Positions 11,612-24,484 are shown, counted from the stretch's first letter. The stretch is DNA of 64,000 nucleotides from Sciurus carolinensis (GCF_902686445.1 NC_062219.1:111105160-111169159), one strand, 5' to 3'. The notes: generated from the letters alone by a model not told the origin. Made by a program: numbers and translations.

Positions 11612-12699
11612 TCTCAGAGTGTTTGGTCAACATATTTATTCCTTTGACATCACTTTTCTCATTAAGGATATGGGTCATTACAAAAGATGATAAGGTTTTT
11701 GTTATACAATAACAATTTTACCTGTCTGTGGTGTGCCTGCCTTCTTTCTGATGTTCTCTTTAGCCTGCATAGTATTATTGGCCTAGGTATTCAAATCATA
11801 TTTCCATCCCTTTTCCTAGGTATCACTAACACAGATTCCTTATCTGCACCTGCATCTTAAACTGATGGGAAGGATTTGTGATAACATAGATAATATACCT
11901 AGTTCAATCCAAGCATGGGTGCTTAAGAAATGGTAGCCTCCATTGATAGTATTTTCCTCTTGAAAAACATATGGCAAAATTCCTATGGGTACATATACAA
12001 ATGAAAATTAATTTAGAAATAATCTTCCCTCATAATAACTAGGACCAGAAACAATTCATAGCATACATGAAATCAGTTTATTAGAATATCTAACATTAAC
12101 TTCTGTCACCCAGTAAAGTGACTCAAACTATAGTCTATTTTTAGTAGCCACCATATACTCCCATAGCATTTGTCCACATTTATTTTATTAAATAGCACAT
12201 TCATTGGAGATATATACCTACATCTTTGCAAAACTGTAAAGTGCTCAAATTTAAGGATTTAAAATTCTGTAGGAATGAAAGTTTCTTACAGGACTGTTAA
12301 AGAGCATTTCATATGGAAAATTTTAGGTTACTAAAAATTTTTAAAGCCTCTAAAATTATAAAATGTAGTAGTGGTATCCTTTGACCCCTTCAGGTAATTT
12401 TAGTTATTCAGATAGAAAAAATTATATCTGAATAAGGCATTTTCTTTTAGGAATCAATGACTAGTAGAAAGAGCACTGGTTTTGAAGAGGAATATTAACT
12501 CTTTCTAACAGTATCTTAATTGATGAGAAGCTAGAAAAACTCACAGGCAACTGCTAAACAGACTTTACCCTGAGTAACTGGCAAGATCAGTTAAGGCATG
12601 ATTAGGGTGGAAAGACTGGGCAAAGAGTATATAGGAACTCTGTACTATTTTTGAAATTTTCTGTAAATATAAAATTATTTTGAAATAAAAAGTTGTTTT

Positions 12700-12835
12700 A
12701 AAGAGTCAGAGTTGTTGATCTTCAGTTTATTCATCTATAAAATGAAAATATAATAGCTGATCTTCCTAGCTGCCCGTTGTTCAGAGGATAGACGCATAAA
12801 GCAGTCAATAAAATTTTAAAATGCTACTGTTCTAT
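12700..12835 (+). repeat. MIR-like ancient SINE
   Basis: CTTCAGTTTATTCATCTATAAAATGAAAATA is the diverged form of the MIR core (CTCAGTTTCCTCATCTGTAA AATG), followed by a short A/G-rich part and AGTCAATAAA. Confidence 0.55.
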
Positions 12836-14589
12836 GCTGTAAATCTTCCTCACTTCCCCCATTTACTAACTCTAATCATCCCTTTCTCTTACTGCCAAAG
12901 TTGTCATTTGCTTCTTTAAAGCATTTGTGGTTACTTTATTTAAGTTGAAATACTGCCTCACATTGCCTAGTCACTAAAACACTTCTCCTTTCTTCATCTA
13001 TCTTTGTAATCCATTCCACACCCCCTTGGCAGGTCTTCCTTAAGCCTTCTTACCTGAGTACAGTGCCTAATGGCCACTGACATTTAATCAAATAACAGTT
13101 ATAGTACATTTACTCATAAGAAAGGAGAAGAAAATTTGGGCACTGACATCTAAGAGGATGGGAATTTCATCATCAAATATCTTAACAGAATCCATTTTGT
13201 TAAATAGCCATAATTATGGGGTTTGCCTGTCTGATTCCAGGGGATTTTGCTATTCTACGTTCTTTGAAGCCTGAGAGGCAGACATTGTGCTCAGGCTACT
13301 TGAAATATCCTTTCTGAATCTAAGGACTTCCTCTGATCAGTCTCTGCAGGACTCTTCCTTTCAGAGTTTTACACTCTCAATCATTTTGAAGATGGTTTCT
13401 AACTAAAAATGTTTTGAAATTAACTATGTAGACTTTTAAGATAAGAATTGAAAATATTAATTTTCTAAAGATGTGGGAAATCTGCTTTTTTAAGTATTTG
13501 GGAATTCCTGTTTGTTGCATTTGGAAAAAAAAAAGCAGTTTTGACTTTTGCTTATTGCTGTATTCTTATGATAATCATAGTTGATGAAAATGATGATTTT
13601 CTCTTTTTTGCAACATTAGTCGTTGACTTAGTGTCTTGCCACATCAGGAAATCATTGTCTCCCTTTTGTGTGAACTCATGCTCTGTGTCAGGTCTATTGA
13701 TGAGTTAGTTAACTCATTGCTCTCTCATGAAAACAACTCAACTAGTTGTGAGAAAAGAAACTCTAGACTTTATATGATTAAATGTATTCTTTTTAGGGGA
13801 ATAAACAATTAACTTGATTTGTTTCTTATCTTAAGTATTGTTAAATTGTAAAAGCCTGTTTTTCCTCTATAATATATTCCCTTGAGAATTTTACCAGGAC
13901 TAGTGACTTCATTTCTTTACTGGAGCATAATGTGATAGCCTTCATTATTCATCTTTTTATAGTTCTTTCTTTTTGAAATTTTAAAACATGTGTTTCAGGT
14001 TTACTGTTAAGCAAGTTTTTTGATACCCCATTTCTTTTTCAGTTTATCTGCAGCAATATTTTCCTTTAGTTGAAAATACCTAATGTATAATTTAAACATC
14101 TTCTTAAGATACCTTCTTTGTTAGAATACTTAAGGCTTACTACATAGATTTTCAAATATAAACAGAGTGAAACTATCAACAAATTATAGGTAGTAAATGC
14201 AATAAACTGGTCATCTTAAAACATCTCTGAGGCAGTTTTTTCTGCTGCTCATTAACTTTTCTGGCAACAGAAAGGGTGTAGGATGAAGTGATGGGAGGTC
14301 CTAGAGTATTGACTCATAAGAGTTAAATGCAGTGACTGTGTTCTGGTCTGTGTAGTAGGAGCTCTCTTTCCTAAGTGTTCTACAGATAAGCCTGCCATTT
14401 TCACAATAGACCTTGATGTTAGAACCAAGGAGAGGTTTGATAGAAATGACCGAACATGATTCACATTTGTAAGAGATTACTCTGATTCATTTGTTGTTCC
14501 TTTGTATCGTGGTCATCCTGTGAGTCTCACATGTGAAATGGCCTCTCTTTTGAAATCTGAAACAGTGTTCGGTGTTTGCTCCTTGAAGG

Positions 14590-14760
14590 TCAAACAGTAT
14601 AGGCTAGTATAGTGGAAGTGGAAGACCCTTTAGGAAACTATTACAGTAATTCAGGTGAGATGATGATGATGGTTAAGACCAGAGGAATAGTAGTTAAGGT
14701 AAAAGATGATGAACGTGGTTTATTTGAGATACATTTTAACAGTAGCATAATGGAACTTGC
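14590..14760 (+). repeat. L2-like ancient LINE fragment
   Basis: TATTACAGTAATTCAGGTGAGATGATGATG and a following GGTTAAGACCAG resemble the L2 3' region. Diverged; low certainty. Confidence 0.35.
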
Positions 14761-15756
14761 TTAAAGGGAATTAATTGATGAATTAATCTGTGATAAGCAT
14801 TTCATTTTTCACTGAAAACTTAAATATGTCACATAATAGCAACTAAGGGAGATTATAAGCTGTTCTATCCAGTTTCATAATCCATAAGGAAGTGGCGAAG
14901 ACCATGTCACATCAACAAGCTTCCCTTTTCACAAGATTTTAATTTAAAGATGCCAGAATTTCACACTATGTAAATAAAGCCAGGTTCAGTTGAGCGCGCA
15001 TGTTTGACTACTTGAAAATCTGATCTTGGCTAAGCCAAGGTGAAAGATGTACAGTTCTAACTCAAAGTTAAAAAGAAAGCATCAGCTAGATTTTGTGCAA
15101 TAATGCTTTGTTACACATATTTTCCAGGCAGTGTTCTAAGGTTTTACCTGAAATGACTAAAATATTTAATGAGTATCCTTATAAATTTGCTTTATACATT
15201 TGTTAGCTCATCTAGATATTACATCAGCCTTGAGAATTTTTAGGAATGCTATTCAGAATACTTAAAAAGGTCTTACATGTTAACCCAGTATGCTAACTTT
15301 TATGTATACAGTCAAATAAAAAAACACACAAAAAAGGGTTATAGCATCCTCGATTGGGAAAACAAATTAAAGGAGGTTAATTTTCTGTTAATTTAAACAA
15401 CTAGTTTGAGCAGAAACTTACATAGCTTTTTATGTTATTGTCAATTTTGGTATTCCAGAGCCTGTTTACAACATCAGGAAAACAGTAGTAAAGGTTATTA
15501 CATTAAATACCATTTTCAACTAAACATAAAATTAGATTGTATGGTACTAGATATTTTTTAAAAAGATACTTTTCTTAGCATACATTTTATCCCAGGACAG
15601 GAAATATAATTTTCCCCAACTACTAGCTTAATATATTGAAATTAAAAATTTTTAAAGATATTAAACCATTTTTAAATGTTTTGATTTTAATACCTGTATT
15701 TTTATTACATAATCAATTTATGCTCATTCTTTCCCCACCAGGTACTATCTATCTAT

Positions 15757-15763
15757 CTTCATA

Positions 15764-15780
<17 letters not shown>
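15757..15780. repeat. (TA)n microsatellite
   Basis: About eleven TA units, continuous with the T-run of the adjoining SINE. Confidence 0.85.
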
Positions 15781-15812
<32 letters not shown>

Positions 15813-15919
15813 TTGTAGGTGGACACAATACCTTTATTTTTATGTGGTGCTGAGGATTGAACCCAGTGCCTCATGTGTGCTAGGCAAGTGCTCTACCACT
15901 AAACCACATTCCCAGCCCC
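15781..15919 (-). mobile_element. ID-type SINE with an extended tail
   Basis: In - strand orientation it begins GGGGCTGGGAATGTGGTTTA, with the ID body (AGAGCACTTGCCTAG, then GGTTCAATCC), and continues CACATAAAAATAAAGGTATTG and TGTCCACCTACAACT before a 30-base A tail. The same tail is, to my recall, common on squirrel ID elements. It lies antisense to SUPT3H. Confidence 0.9.
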
Positions 15920-16816
15920 TGATATAATCTTTATTGATTAAATATTAAAAAGTAAAAGATGGCTTCATGCTAAAAGTGATCTTGCATTTTACAGCACAGT
16001 AGGTTTTTTTCCACATTTTTTAATTGCTGCATTACAGTTGAACATATTGATGGGGTTTATGACCAATTTTGATCTCAAAATACATTAAAAAGTAATATTT
16101 TTAGTTACATTGGGTGTAGACCAAAAATGTAGAATCCATTATTTTGAATTAACTCCATTATGAACTAAATCCTATACATTCTTTTTTATTTTTCTCAGTG
16201 ATGCTTTGTACTTGCTGAGAACTACTTACTTTCAGCACACGATTCCTTTTAAATCTCTAGAGTCTACAACTATTTCTTTAGGAAACTTTACATAATTGCT
16301 GTAATACATTCTTAGTACCTTTGACACACATACAAAAAATTGGTACATTATGAAAGTGAGTTGTATTTTTTTAATTCTATAATTCAAATTGAATTGAACT
16401 TTTGATTTTAAGACTCTATTCAAAATTCTGAATTAGTTCCCTAAATGTTGCAATAGCATTCTTCATTGTGTGGATGTGTCTTCATATTTGTTCTTTTTCT
16501 TTCTTCTCGCCTATAATTCTTCGCCCCCACCTTTTACTAAGAACATATATTCAAGCCTCTGTTGTTTCTCTGACTTTCTGCTTCTTGGGTAACTGCTTTG
16601 ATTGTGTGTGGGGTGTGTGTGTAGATATTTAATGATTTTCTATAAATCAAACAAAGTTAGCTCAAAAGGAAAGATTAAATCTTTTTTCTCTTTTTCCTGG
16701 TTGTAATTCACTGTAAATAAAAAATAGTTAAGACATTACTAAAATGTGTAACTGAAAAAGTGAAAGTTACCTATAATCCCACCTCCAAAGTTGAATACTA
16801 TTAAAAACGTAGTGTA

Positions 16817-16906
16817 GGGGCTAGGGAGATAGCTCAGTCGGTAGAGTGCTTGCCTTATAAGCACAAGGCCCTGGGTTCGATCCCCAGCATCAAAAAAAAA
16901 AAAAAA
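16817..16906 (+). mobile_element. ID SINE (tRNA-derived), with intact A and B boxes
   Basis: GGGGCTAGGGAGATAGCTCA starts a full ID body ending CCCCAGCATC and a 15-base A tail. The polymerase III A box TAGCTCAGTCGG (16830-16841) and B box GGTTCGATCC (16874-16883) fit the tRNA consensus (TRGCNNAGYNGG and GGTTCGANNCC) exactly. The element is of tRNA-Ala type. Confidence 0.95.
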
Positions 16907-16942
16907 GTAGTATATATTCTTTCAGTTTTCCCATGTTTGCAG

Positions 16943-16975
16943 GCACGTGTGTGCGCGCGCACGCGCATGTGTGTA
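16943..16975. other. Alternating purine-pyrimidine tract (Z-DNA-prone)
   Basis: Thirty-three bases alternate R/Y without a break (GCACGTGTGTGCGCGCGCAC and on), including a (GC) core, 36 bp after the ID element. Confidence 0.8.
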
Positions 16976-17059
16976 AATGTGAGGTTAAGGTATATGCATT
17001 CTAGTTTGCAACCTGATAATTTCAATTAATAATACATTCCTGAAGCTATCATCCACGCC

Positions 17060-17214
17060 ACCCCATCTCCCCCCACCCCCACCCCCAGCCCTGGCTGCCA
17101 TCTCGCTCTCTCTGTCCTTGCCAAATTGCCCAGGCTGGCCTCAAACCCATAATCCTCCCACCTCAGGCTCCCAAATACCTAAGATGTTTGGCATGCACCA
17201 CCATATCTGGCAAT
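17060..17214 (-). mobile_element. 7SL-derived B1/Alu-like SINE, diverged
   Basis: In + orientation GCCCAGGCTGGCCTCAAAC, CCTCCCACCTCAGGCTCCCA and ACCACCATATCTGGC match the reverse of B1/Alu-type SINEs. A C-rich tract precedes it; an ID half is not clear. Confidence 0.65.
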
Positions 17215-17379
17215 TTGCAATTGTAGTCTTTGATGAGACAAAAGTAGCACACATAGAAAAGTGGAATGGGGGTGCAGTAAAAGACCAAATATTTTGCAGA
17301 TGGAGAAATCAGCATAAACTAACATCTTCAGGAAGAAATCTTCTGGGAGGAGGTGTAACCGATGCTGGTCCTTGAAGAT

Positions 17380-17900
17380 AGGAAATACATTACCATGGGG
17401 ATGAAGGAGCAGCACAGTAATGGTGACAGAGCAGGAAGCAACAAAACATGGCAAGTGTGGCATAAGGGTGACCTAGCTAAAATAAACAGTATGTTAGGGT
17501 TTAGTGAGAATAGCATGCCTCAGTAGACTGGCACGGATTATGACTGTATTTCGAAGGCAGGCAATTGCACTTGAGTTTGATGTATCAGTTAAGAGCCACT
17601 TGTTTATGAGATAGAGGTATAAAAACAGTGGGGTAGGTCGTGGAAGTTTTGCTACTATGTGAAGTTTTGCTGTGTGCCAGGGCCTATTACATTTTTATTC
17701 AAAATAGTTTTATCCAGAATAGGTTAGGAGAGGAAGAATATATGAAAGAACCCACCAGGAACCTGTTGCAGTACCTTAGGCCCAAAACGATGGGTTTTGC
17801 TGGAGAATGAAAAGAAGAGGAACTCTACCAAGTGTTTGTAGGGAGACTTACTTGACTTAAGGATAGAGAAATCTACTAAATTACAAAATGACCTAAGCAA
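17380..17900 (+). repeat. L2-like ancient LINE 3' region
   Basis: GGTGACAGAGCAGGAAGCAA, GGTTTAGTGAGAATAG, GAAGGCAGGCAATTGCA and TTGCAGTACCTTAGG occur in the order of L2 3' consensus as I recall it. Strongly decayed. Confidence 0.35.
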
Positions 17901-17924
17901 AATGAGCGCACTATCACAGTAAGC

Positions 17925-17965
17925 CCTTTCACATTTCTGGACCTCAGTTTCCTTATCTACAGTGA
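17925..17965 (+). repeat. MIR core fragment
   Basis: GGACCTCAGTTTCCTTATCT is the conserved MIR core. Confidence 0.5.
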
Positions 17966-19370
17966 GTTGGGGAAGTTTCTTCTGTAGTCTGGGTGTTTAC
18001 TGGTTGGTCAGTATCCTTCTATAGACATACCACATTGGTCATACATGTTGAATGCACAAAAATTCCGTAATTCACATGTTGTGTCAGTGCTGAATGCTGC
18101 TGCCACTTGAAGTTTTCAAGTTCCTCAGGTGATCTCCATCTAACATTTGCTAGTTGGTAGATTTCATTGGAGTTTTGCCTTCTCCATGCAGAAGGGACTT
18201 TACATTTTAATTGTAAGACTTCTAAAAGCAGTAAAAATCATGATTTTTAAGAGATATTTGAGGCAGAAGTTAAAGCAGATGAACTTTCAGTTGGATTTGA
18301 CAGTGGTTGTTCTCTAATTCTGTTACTGAAGAAAGATGAATGTCATGGGTCTTGAGAAGCTGTGAAGAGAGATGGCAGAACTTAGGTTCTGAAACTGTTG
18401 AATATGCTTCTGTGAAAGCTCTCAAAGAGGTTAACTGTGCATACTGCACAAGTAGTCCACCACTAGAATGGTACCGATGGGGGCAAATGGTGATTGTCCT
18501 CACTGAAAGTAGTTGTCAGAGACACAAGCAACTTCATGGTTAATTGAAGTGAAGAACTTTTCACAGAAAGTTCATATTAAAAAGTATGTATTGAAAGTCT
18601 GTTATGTTGAAGATATTGAACAAGTTATACTGGGTATTATATATGTAGGGATATTTCCTGTTTTCATTTAGATGATACCTAGAAAATGAGTTCATCTGGT
18701 ATAGAAGTCAGCCTTCTAAGTTTGTTTTACAATAATCAGAGAAAACTAACTTCTTAGTAATTACTGTATATAGTAACATTGCTATTTTCTTTAATCGTTT
18801 TATTCCAGTTAAATTTTTAAAATATTTTTGAATGTTTGGGAAGTTTTAGAAATAATTCTCCCAAAAGTAATTTTCCCAATACTTGGCTATATTGCAATAC
18901 TAGTAAGATTTAATTACAGATAGAATGAGTATGTTATGTATATTCAAGAACACTGTTGTTGACACTTAAAGAAACCAGGGAGTGGGTATAGTTGACAGAT
19001 GAAGCAGAAGATAAAGTGAATTGGCAGATACAAGAGCATCATCAGTTTGATCAACCTTATGTTCAGTCTGACATTAAGAAAATATTGGGTGATTTGAAAA
19101 TGTTCAGTATGAATAAAAACTGTGATAACCAGATGATTTTTCAGTGATTTTTACTTTAGAGATTTGTGTTTTCAATATTTTATCAACATGGTATCTTTTT
19201 TATTCTAGTTTCATGACCATATAGAAAGGTTAGATGGACTTCCTAACTCCCTTTAAAGTGTCACTTTTAAAATTAAGTTGGTGTTCTAATATTTGGTTCA
19301 GAATAAGCTGGAACCTAATGAAGTACAAATTCATTATAGTGAATATGACAGATATTAGTAATTATTTTCT

Positions 19371-19556
19371 TGTTTTTTGACCCAGGGCCTTGTACATGAT
19401 AGGCAAGCACTCCAAGTGAGCTACATACATCACAAGCCCCTTTTATTTTTTTTTGAGACAGTCTCAGTAAGGTGGTCATACTGTCTTGAACTTGCAATCT
19501 TCTTGCCTTGGCCTCCCCAGTAGCTGGGATTATAGGTGTGCACAGCCACACCTGGT
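19371..19556 (-). mobile_element. B1-dID-type dimeric SINE
   Basis: Reading the - strand: GGTGTGGCTGTGCACACCTA (B1-like left half), GAGACTGTCTC and an A-rich linker, then an ID-like half ending in CAAGGCCCTGGGTCA. Diverged. Confidence 0.85.
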
Positions 19557-20139
19557 TCTTAGCAACTCTTTTTCTAAGAAATTTTGCATACTTATGGCCT
19601 AAGTTTTACCTCTAGCTTTGCCTCTTTATTAACTATAAACATTGAAAACTTTTTTGTTAACTTCTCTAAATCATAGTGTCTTCAGTTGTAAAATGAAGTT
19701 ATTGAAACTTTATCTTAGAGGTTTTGCTGTTCTGTGTAAAGAGGAGACATTATTATTTTGATCATGTTATTATAGTAGGCTTATGATTCTTTTTGCTTTG
19801 CACTTTATCCAGAGTTTTCTTACAGTACCAAGATTAGAAGAGATGCCAGTGTACACTTTAATATGGGTCGGAGTCTGAATGGGTGATCTGAATAGAGGCC
19901 AAGGGGAAGAGGGAAATTTGCATATCACAGAAAATGAGTCAAACTTATTTAACATATGATCAGAGTCTTGATTTTTGTTAATGGGTCATTGACTTAAAAA
20001 CTGCCTACCCTGTCTGGAATTCATATAATTTGATTACATTTCCTAGGTTCCTGGTCTTATAACAGCCAAGGAAGATACCGGAGTAAAAAATTACTATAGT
20101 TTGGAGATAGCTCTTTTATATTTCCCATAAACTGGCTTA

Positions 20140-20280
20140 GGAATTGGAAGTCCTTGACTTCAGTTCTAACTTAGTCACCCTTGGCAGATCACCTTGATCT
20201 GAACTTCAGTTTCTTTGTCTTTTTAAAATGAAGAGGATTGAACAAGATAAACTTTAAGCTACTCTCTAACTATAGTACCC
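20140..20280 (+). repeat. MIR-like ancient SINE
   Basis: CTTGACTTCAGTTCTAACTT, GGCAGATCACCTTGATCTGA and ACTTCAGTTTCTTTGTC followed by AAAATGAAGAGGATT follow the MIR order. Confidence 0.55.
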
Positions 20281-20939
20281 CATGCCTATAAATCCTTGCT
20301 GTGGAGTCAACTGCTGTTCATTGAGTGTTTCCTGTGTACTGGGTGCTGGGTAAATGATTTGCTATGAATGCTCTGGGGCCAACTTCCTGATGCTGTTCAG
20401 ATCAAAGCTTAAATGCTGAAGGAATTAGAAGAACTAAGATGCTTAGAAAGCAAAAGAGATTAGGCACTGGAGAGGGTCTCTGAATGGATTGAAGCTAGTC
20501 ATAATAGTTGAAAACCCTTCAGATGTTTATAGCTATCTCTGAAATGTAGTCAGGCACTGCAGTCCAAAAATGTTCCAGCTAGTTAAACATTTCACTCAAA
20601 GCTGGCCATTCTGATCACCTTTATTTCTTAGGATAAGTTTTCCTAATTAAAGTCTAGAATCACTTAATTGCAGATATATCAACCATCTGAGTATATGTAC
20701 AGATGCCAATTCATGATTGTCCAACTTGGTAGAAGAAAAAGCATAAAGAATCCATTTAGGAACATTCTCTCTTTTTCCATAGCTACTTTATCTAAGTCCT
20801 TTTTGTCTAAACATGTGTTGGGTAGAAAAGGCTGTTTAGTAGGAGAATAGCAGAGAATATATGTAGGAATGCAGAGATAATTAAAGACTGGTTTCATTAT
20901 GGTGATAGTCATTATTTGCCCTGTAGAATAAAATGATAG

Positions 20940-21030
20940 CATTTATTCATTCAAAAATGTTCATTGCTTTTTGACCATGTGTCTCATATTTTTCTGGGAG
21001 CTAGAAATAAAACCTGATAAGTTCTTGCTG
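20940..21030 (+). repeat. L2-like ancient fragment
   Basis: ATTCATTCAAAAATGTTCATTG followed by GGGAGCTAGAAATAAAACCTGATAAG resembles the L2 3' end. Confidence 0.4.
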
Positions 21031-21514
21031 TAGTCAGACACAGACAAACATATATATGTATGAATGGCACGGTGTTATCCATCATATACCATTTTTAAAA
21101 TAAACACATTAATAACCTATTTTTATGTTCAGAACACAAACAAATCTTCCTGTTCTTTGTTTTCCATCAGCAATCATGAGTCGCATGTCAGATACATTGA
21201 AAAGCGGATCAAAACTAAATCATGCATTTATATAACAAAAAATACTTCCAAGCATATAAATATTCACCCAGTAATATAACTTTAAGATGGTACTTCTGAT
21301 ACATACACAAGAGAATACATAAGCACTTATCTACACATACAAGTGTGTTTGTGTGTATACTTTATATATGTAAAATATTTCTTATGTACTCCAATAGGAC
21401 ACTTATTACAATACATTACAATATATATATTACAATAGGACACTAGAAGGTAAATAAACACGAGAAATCTGGGTTTATGTATGCACATGTGCATGTTTGT
21501 GAGTAAGTATTGTG

Positions 21515-21562
21515 GGGGAGGGAGAAAAGGAGGGAAAAGAAAAAAGGGGGAGAAAGATTAGG
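21515..21562. repeat. Purine-rich GGGA/GAAA tract
   Basis: Nearly uninterrupted G/A stretch with several G-runs; low complexity. Confidence 0.7.
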
Positions 21563-22653
21563 GAATAAACGGTGGTCTTAGAAGGAACCACAGTAGTTAG
21601 TAAGTTTTACCTTAACTTCTACCACGCTATCGATCTTTTCTTCATTGAGCTCTAGCTAATACACCATTATTCAGTCTAGTAGCTGATGTCATCAATGAAA
21701 ATTGACTACCCACTAAAATTAAACCAAAAAAAATGATTTCAGTTTTAAAAATACAAAAATACCCACAGAAATTAGAGGAAGTAGTCCTTATGTGCTCCAA
21801 CAACTATGATAAAGATAACTTGCTGAAAGTCCTTCCACAGCAGGAAAAAAAAAAAAAAATCTCAGGGATTTTTTTTTTCTTTATAGGCCAGAAACTCATT
21901 CCAAGAAGTACCAGCCTGTCTCATTTCAAAATGCTCTCCTTACCAAGGAAGCGGAAGTGGTCATATTCTTTCCCACCAAACCATGGGTGAATTATAATTA
22001 TCCTACCTCTTGTGGGACAGTGAAGCAGCAAACATCTGCTATACTGAATCAAAAACCCACGAATGAAACTATACCAAACTGTGAATCATACCTGGACTCA
22101 GATTAAAGGATATGTGTTGTGTTTACTCTTTTTTTTTTTTTTTCTTTTTCCTTTGCAATTTAAAAAGGATTTGTTAACTGTGGCACCAAGTTCTAAGGGG
22201 AAATATGGATTTCATTTGCTGAGTCCATTGACTAACATTGAAAAAAATTACAGCTTTAAAACAGATGAACAATAATAGTTAATAATAGTTTTTGTTTGTT
22301 TGGTTGGTTTATTATCCCCTCACGGTTTTGTTTTGTTTTTTCCTTTAAAAGGATAGTCTAATAAGAAACTTTAGAAGCACGTAGTCTAAGAAATTCGGTC
22401 CTTTAATTTTAGTTTCAATAATGAAGTAGAAATAATATTTTAAACTTTATTTCCAAAAGAAGCAAGTTTTACAACTACTATTACTTGTCATAATTTTATT
22501 TGTCATAGTATATAATGTAGCACTTGGTAGTACTTACCTGTTTGCCTGGGGTAAGAATAGCAGATAATACTTCAAACTTAAGTTTTAGCTGTGAATATGT
22601 ATGTAATAGTCTACTTCCTTGAAAACTTTTTGTCTTTTTATTTTTATCATCAG

Positions 22654-22729
22654 AGGGCAGAAAGACAGACTCGAAGTATGGATTCAGCTCAATATGCAGA
22701 ATTCTGTGAAAGTCGACAATTAAGCTTCT
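22654..22729 (+). CDS. SUPT3H: SUPT3H internal exon A (linker before the C-terminal histone fold)
   Basis: This exon of the SAGA subunit SUPT3H (Spt3) has 76 bases: 25 whole codons plus one base, starting in phase 0. It follows a TTTTTATCATCAG acceptor and ends at T|GTAAGT, a near-consensus donor. The translation contains [20 protein letters not shown] and then RQLSF, which matches the conserved stretch of SPT3 homologs just before the second histone fold. The last base joins the first two bases of the exon at 32639 to make a Ser codon, giving a continuous SFSKKASKF. SUPT3H is a nuclear co-activator subunit; Spt3 contacts TBP. By recall of the human protein this is about residues 169-193. No upstream SUPT3H exon is visible in the 22.6 kb before it. 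Identity is from protein recall, and the splice phases support it independently. Confidence 0.93.
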
Positions 22730-23351
22730 GTAAGTAAGCATTTAACTGCCTAATTATATGTCAATGTATAAGATTTTATGTTACAGATGCACAAAACTGT
22801 GGCACGCTCTTTCTTCCTTAGAAATTGGTGTATTTAATATATACATAGTTGTAGCTGTTACAGAAACAACCCTCATTTTGGGGAGCCTATAAATTTTACC
22901 ACATTCTACTGTTTTGCAGTTAATACTATTAAGAGATTTTAAAGGGCACTAGTAATATAGAATTGTTAATTATTCACATTACCTTTAGTCAGAAAAATTA
23001 TCATTTTAATTTATTTTCCAGCTTCTTAGTCATATTTACGCTAGTATTGCTGACTCTAGTTGACCCACAACAGACTCTAATAGTACAGTCATGACATTTA
23101 CACATCCCCACTGTTAATTGTAAATACCAAACTTTGCCTTTATGCATATTCATATTTCCGCAAATGAGCATATCAATAGTCTTTTCCATTTTTGTCTTTA
23201 ACCTCCTGCTGTGGCATGCATTCGGCATTAGCCAAATTCATTAGTCCATGCCCCCCTAACATGAATAACCTACCAGTATTAATAGTTCTTTCCCATCATT
23301 GAATACCAGCTTATTAAAAGTACATAAAGACTCATGGTAATAAGCTGGATT

Positions 23352-23402
23352 TGGAGCAAAACATCTTTACAGCAACAGTTCAGTGATGACTAAAGCTCTT
23401 GG
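23352..23402 (+). repeat. 51-bp dispersed direct repeat, copy 1
   Basis: Begins TGGAGCAAAACATCTTTACA; 47 of 51 bases match 24401-24451, 1,049 bp downstream. Confidence 0.85.
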
Positions 23403-24400
23403 GGTAAATGTCAGAGTGAAAGTGTGATGAAAAGTCCAGTTAAAAATATGACAAAGTAGCACATGACCCTGATTTGAGGGACTGTAGAAACAATGATGTC
23501 TTTAAACAAAAAGCTGTTATCTCATCATAATAACACCATATTTGATTTGGAAAAAAAGAGAGCTTCATTTATAGATCATAAAGTGCAAATAAATGACACA
23601 TTTCAAACAGTGCCCCCATGTAAATGTGAGTAAAATTTAGGAAAACATGTATTGGAAGATTGTTTTCCTAACTAAATATACTTTTCAGTCTAACAATTTG
23701 GCATCATACATCTGTGAAACATTAAGTAAATGACACTTCAGATCATGGCAATTTCAGCAAATGAGAGGCTTTTGTATTGTAATTTTTAGGTTTAAAAATG
23801 GCATTCAAGTCTTTTATAAGTATGAATCTCAAGTTTATAAAATGACATTTGGTGCAATATAACTATTTTTAAATCATATTTTAAATTTAATTCACTTAAA
23901 TTAACAGAAGTAGTATTTAACACTAAAACTGACAATCTGAAATTCTCATGCCTTTCATTTGAAAATCAGATTTTTGTTCACTTTTTACTTTTAACACAAA
24001 AACTAGATTAAAAATTAATATTATTCCTCTATAAAATGATTTAATAAAAATAGTATATTATGCTTAATTTTTCTTTTCTATAGGAAGAAGGAATTCAGTC
24101 ATTTAAAAATATTTGTTCAATCAGTGTCCATAGAGGCTTCATTATGAAACCTTGGTAGAATAATCTGTTTTGTATGACAGAATACTGAGGTTGAGAATAC
24201 TTTGTCCAAGTGAGTTACCAAATTTAGAAAAACATTCCATACTGGTTAGAGTGTTAGGTACTTTTCCTTCTTCTGATAAATAATTACCAGAATATAGGAA
24301 TTATGATTCTGCCATGTATGTCTTCTTAAGTACTTGTTCACAGAAATTTCTGGTATTATTGGTTCATTTTAATATAATGAGTGTATCACTTTGTGGGCAG

Positions 24401-24451
24401 TGGAGCAAAACATCTTTCCAACACCAGTTCAGTGATGACTAAGGCTCTTGG
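24401..24451 (+). repeat. 51-bp dispersed direct repeat, copy 2
   Basis: Begins TGGAGCAAAACATCTTTCCA; 4 differences from 23352-23402. It lies about 30 bp before an old antisense L1 3' end. Confidence 0.85.
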
Positions 24452-24484
24452 TCTGTTTTTGTTTTTGTTTTTATTTTTTGGTGT

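Larger units (their letters stand above)
7235..22653 (+). other. SUPT3H intron upstream of exon A
   Basis: About 15.4 kb between the L1 and exon A. I read it for exon-like segments and found none; the open frames are short and not bounded by convincing splice sites. Recognisable repeats are listed separately. The stretches 7235-8719, 8891-11578, 11612-12690, 12840-14580, 14760-15756, 15920-16816, 17960-19370 and 21031-22653 look like unique or fully decayed AT-rich sequence. Confidence 0.7.

Noticed and set aside
14252..14464. 70-codon - strand frame ending in HFILHPFCCQKS
   Set aside because: No recognisable domain, no splice-site pair in phase, and the length is within chance expectation.
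16817..16906. tRNA-gene-like A and B boxes
   Set aside because: The body is an ID SINE with an A tail and no tRNA cloverleaf 3' half; it is not a tRNA gene.
18270..18543. Overlapping + and - strand frames of 67-77 codons
   Set aside because: No similarity I recognise and no matching splice phases; both strands open together suggests composition.
21391..21446. AATAGGACAC repeated 41 bp apart with AT palindromic sequence between
   Set aside because: Short and in very AT-rich sequence; not distinguishable from chance.
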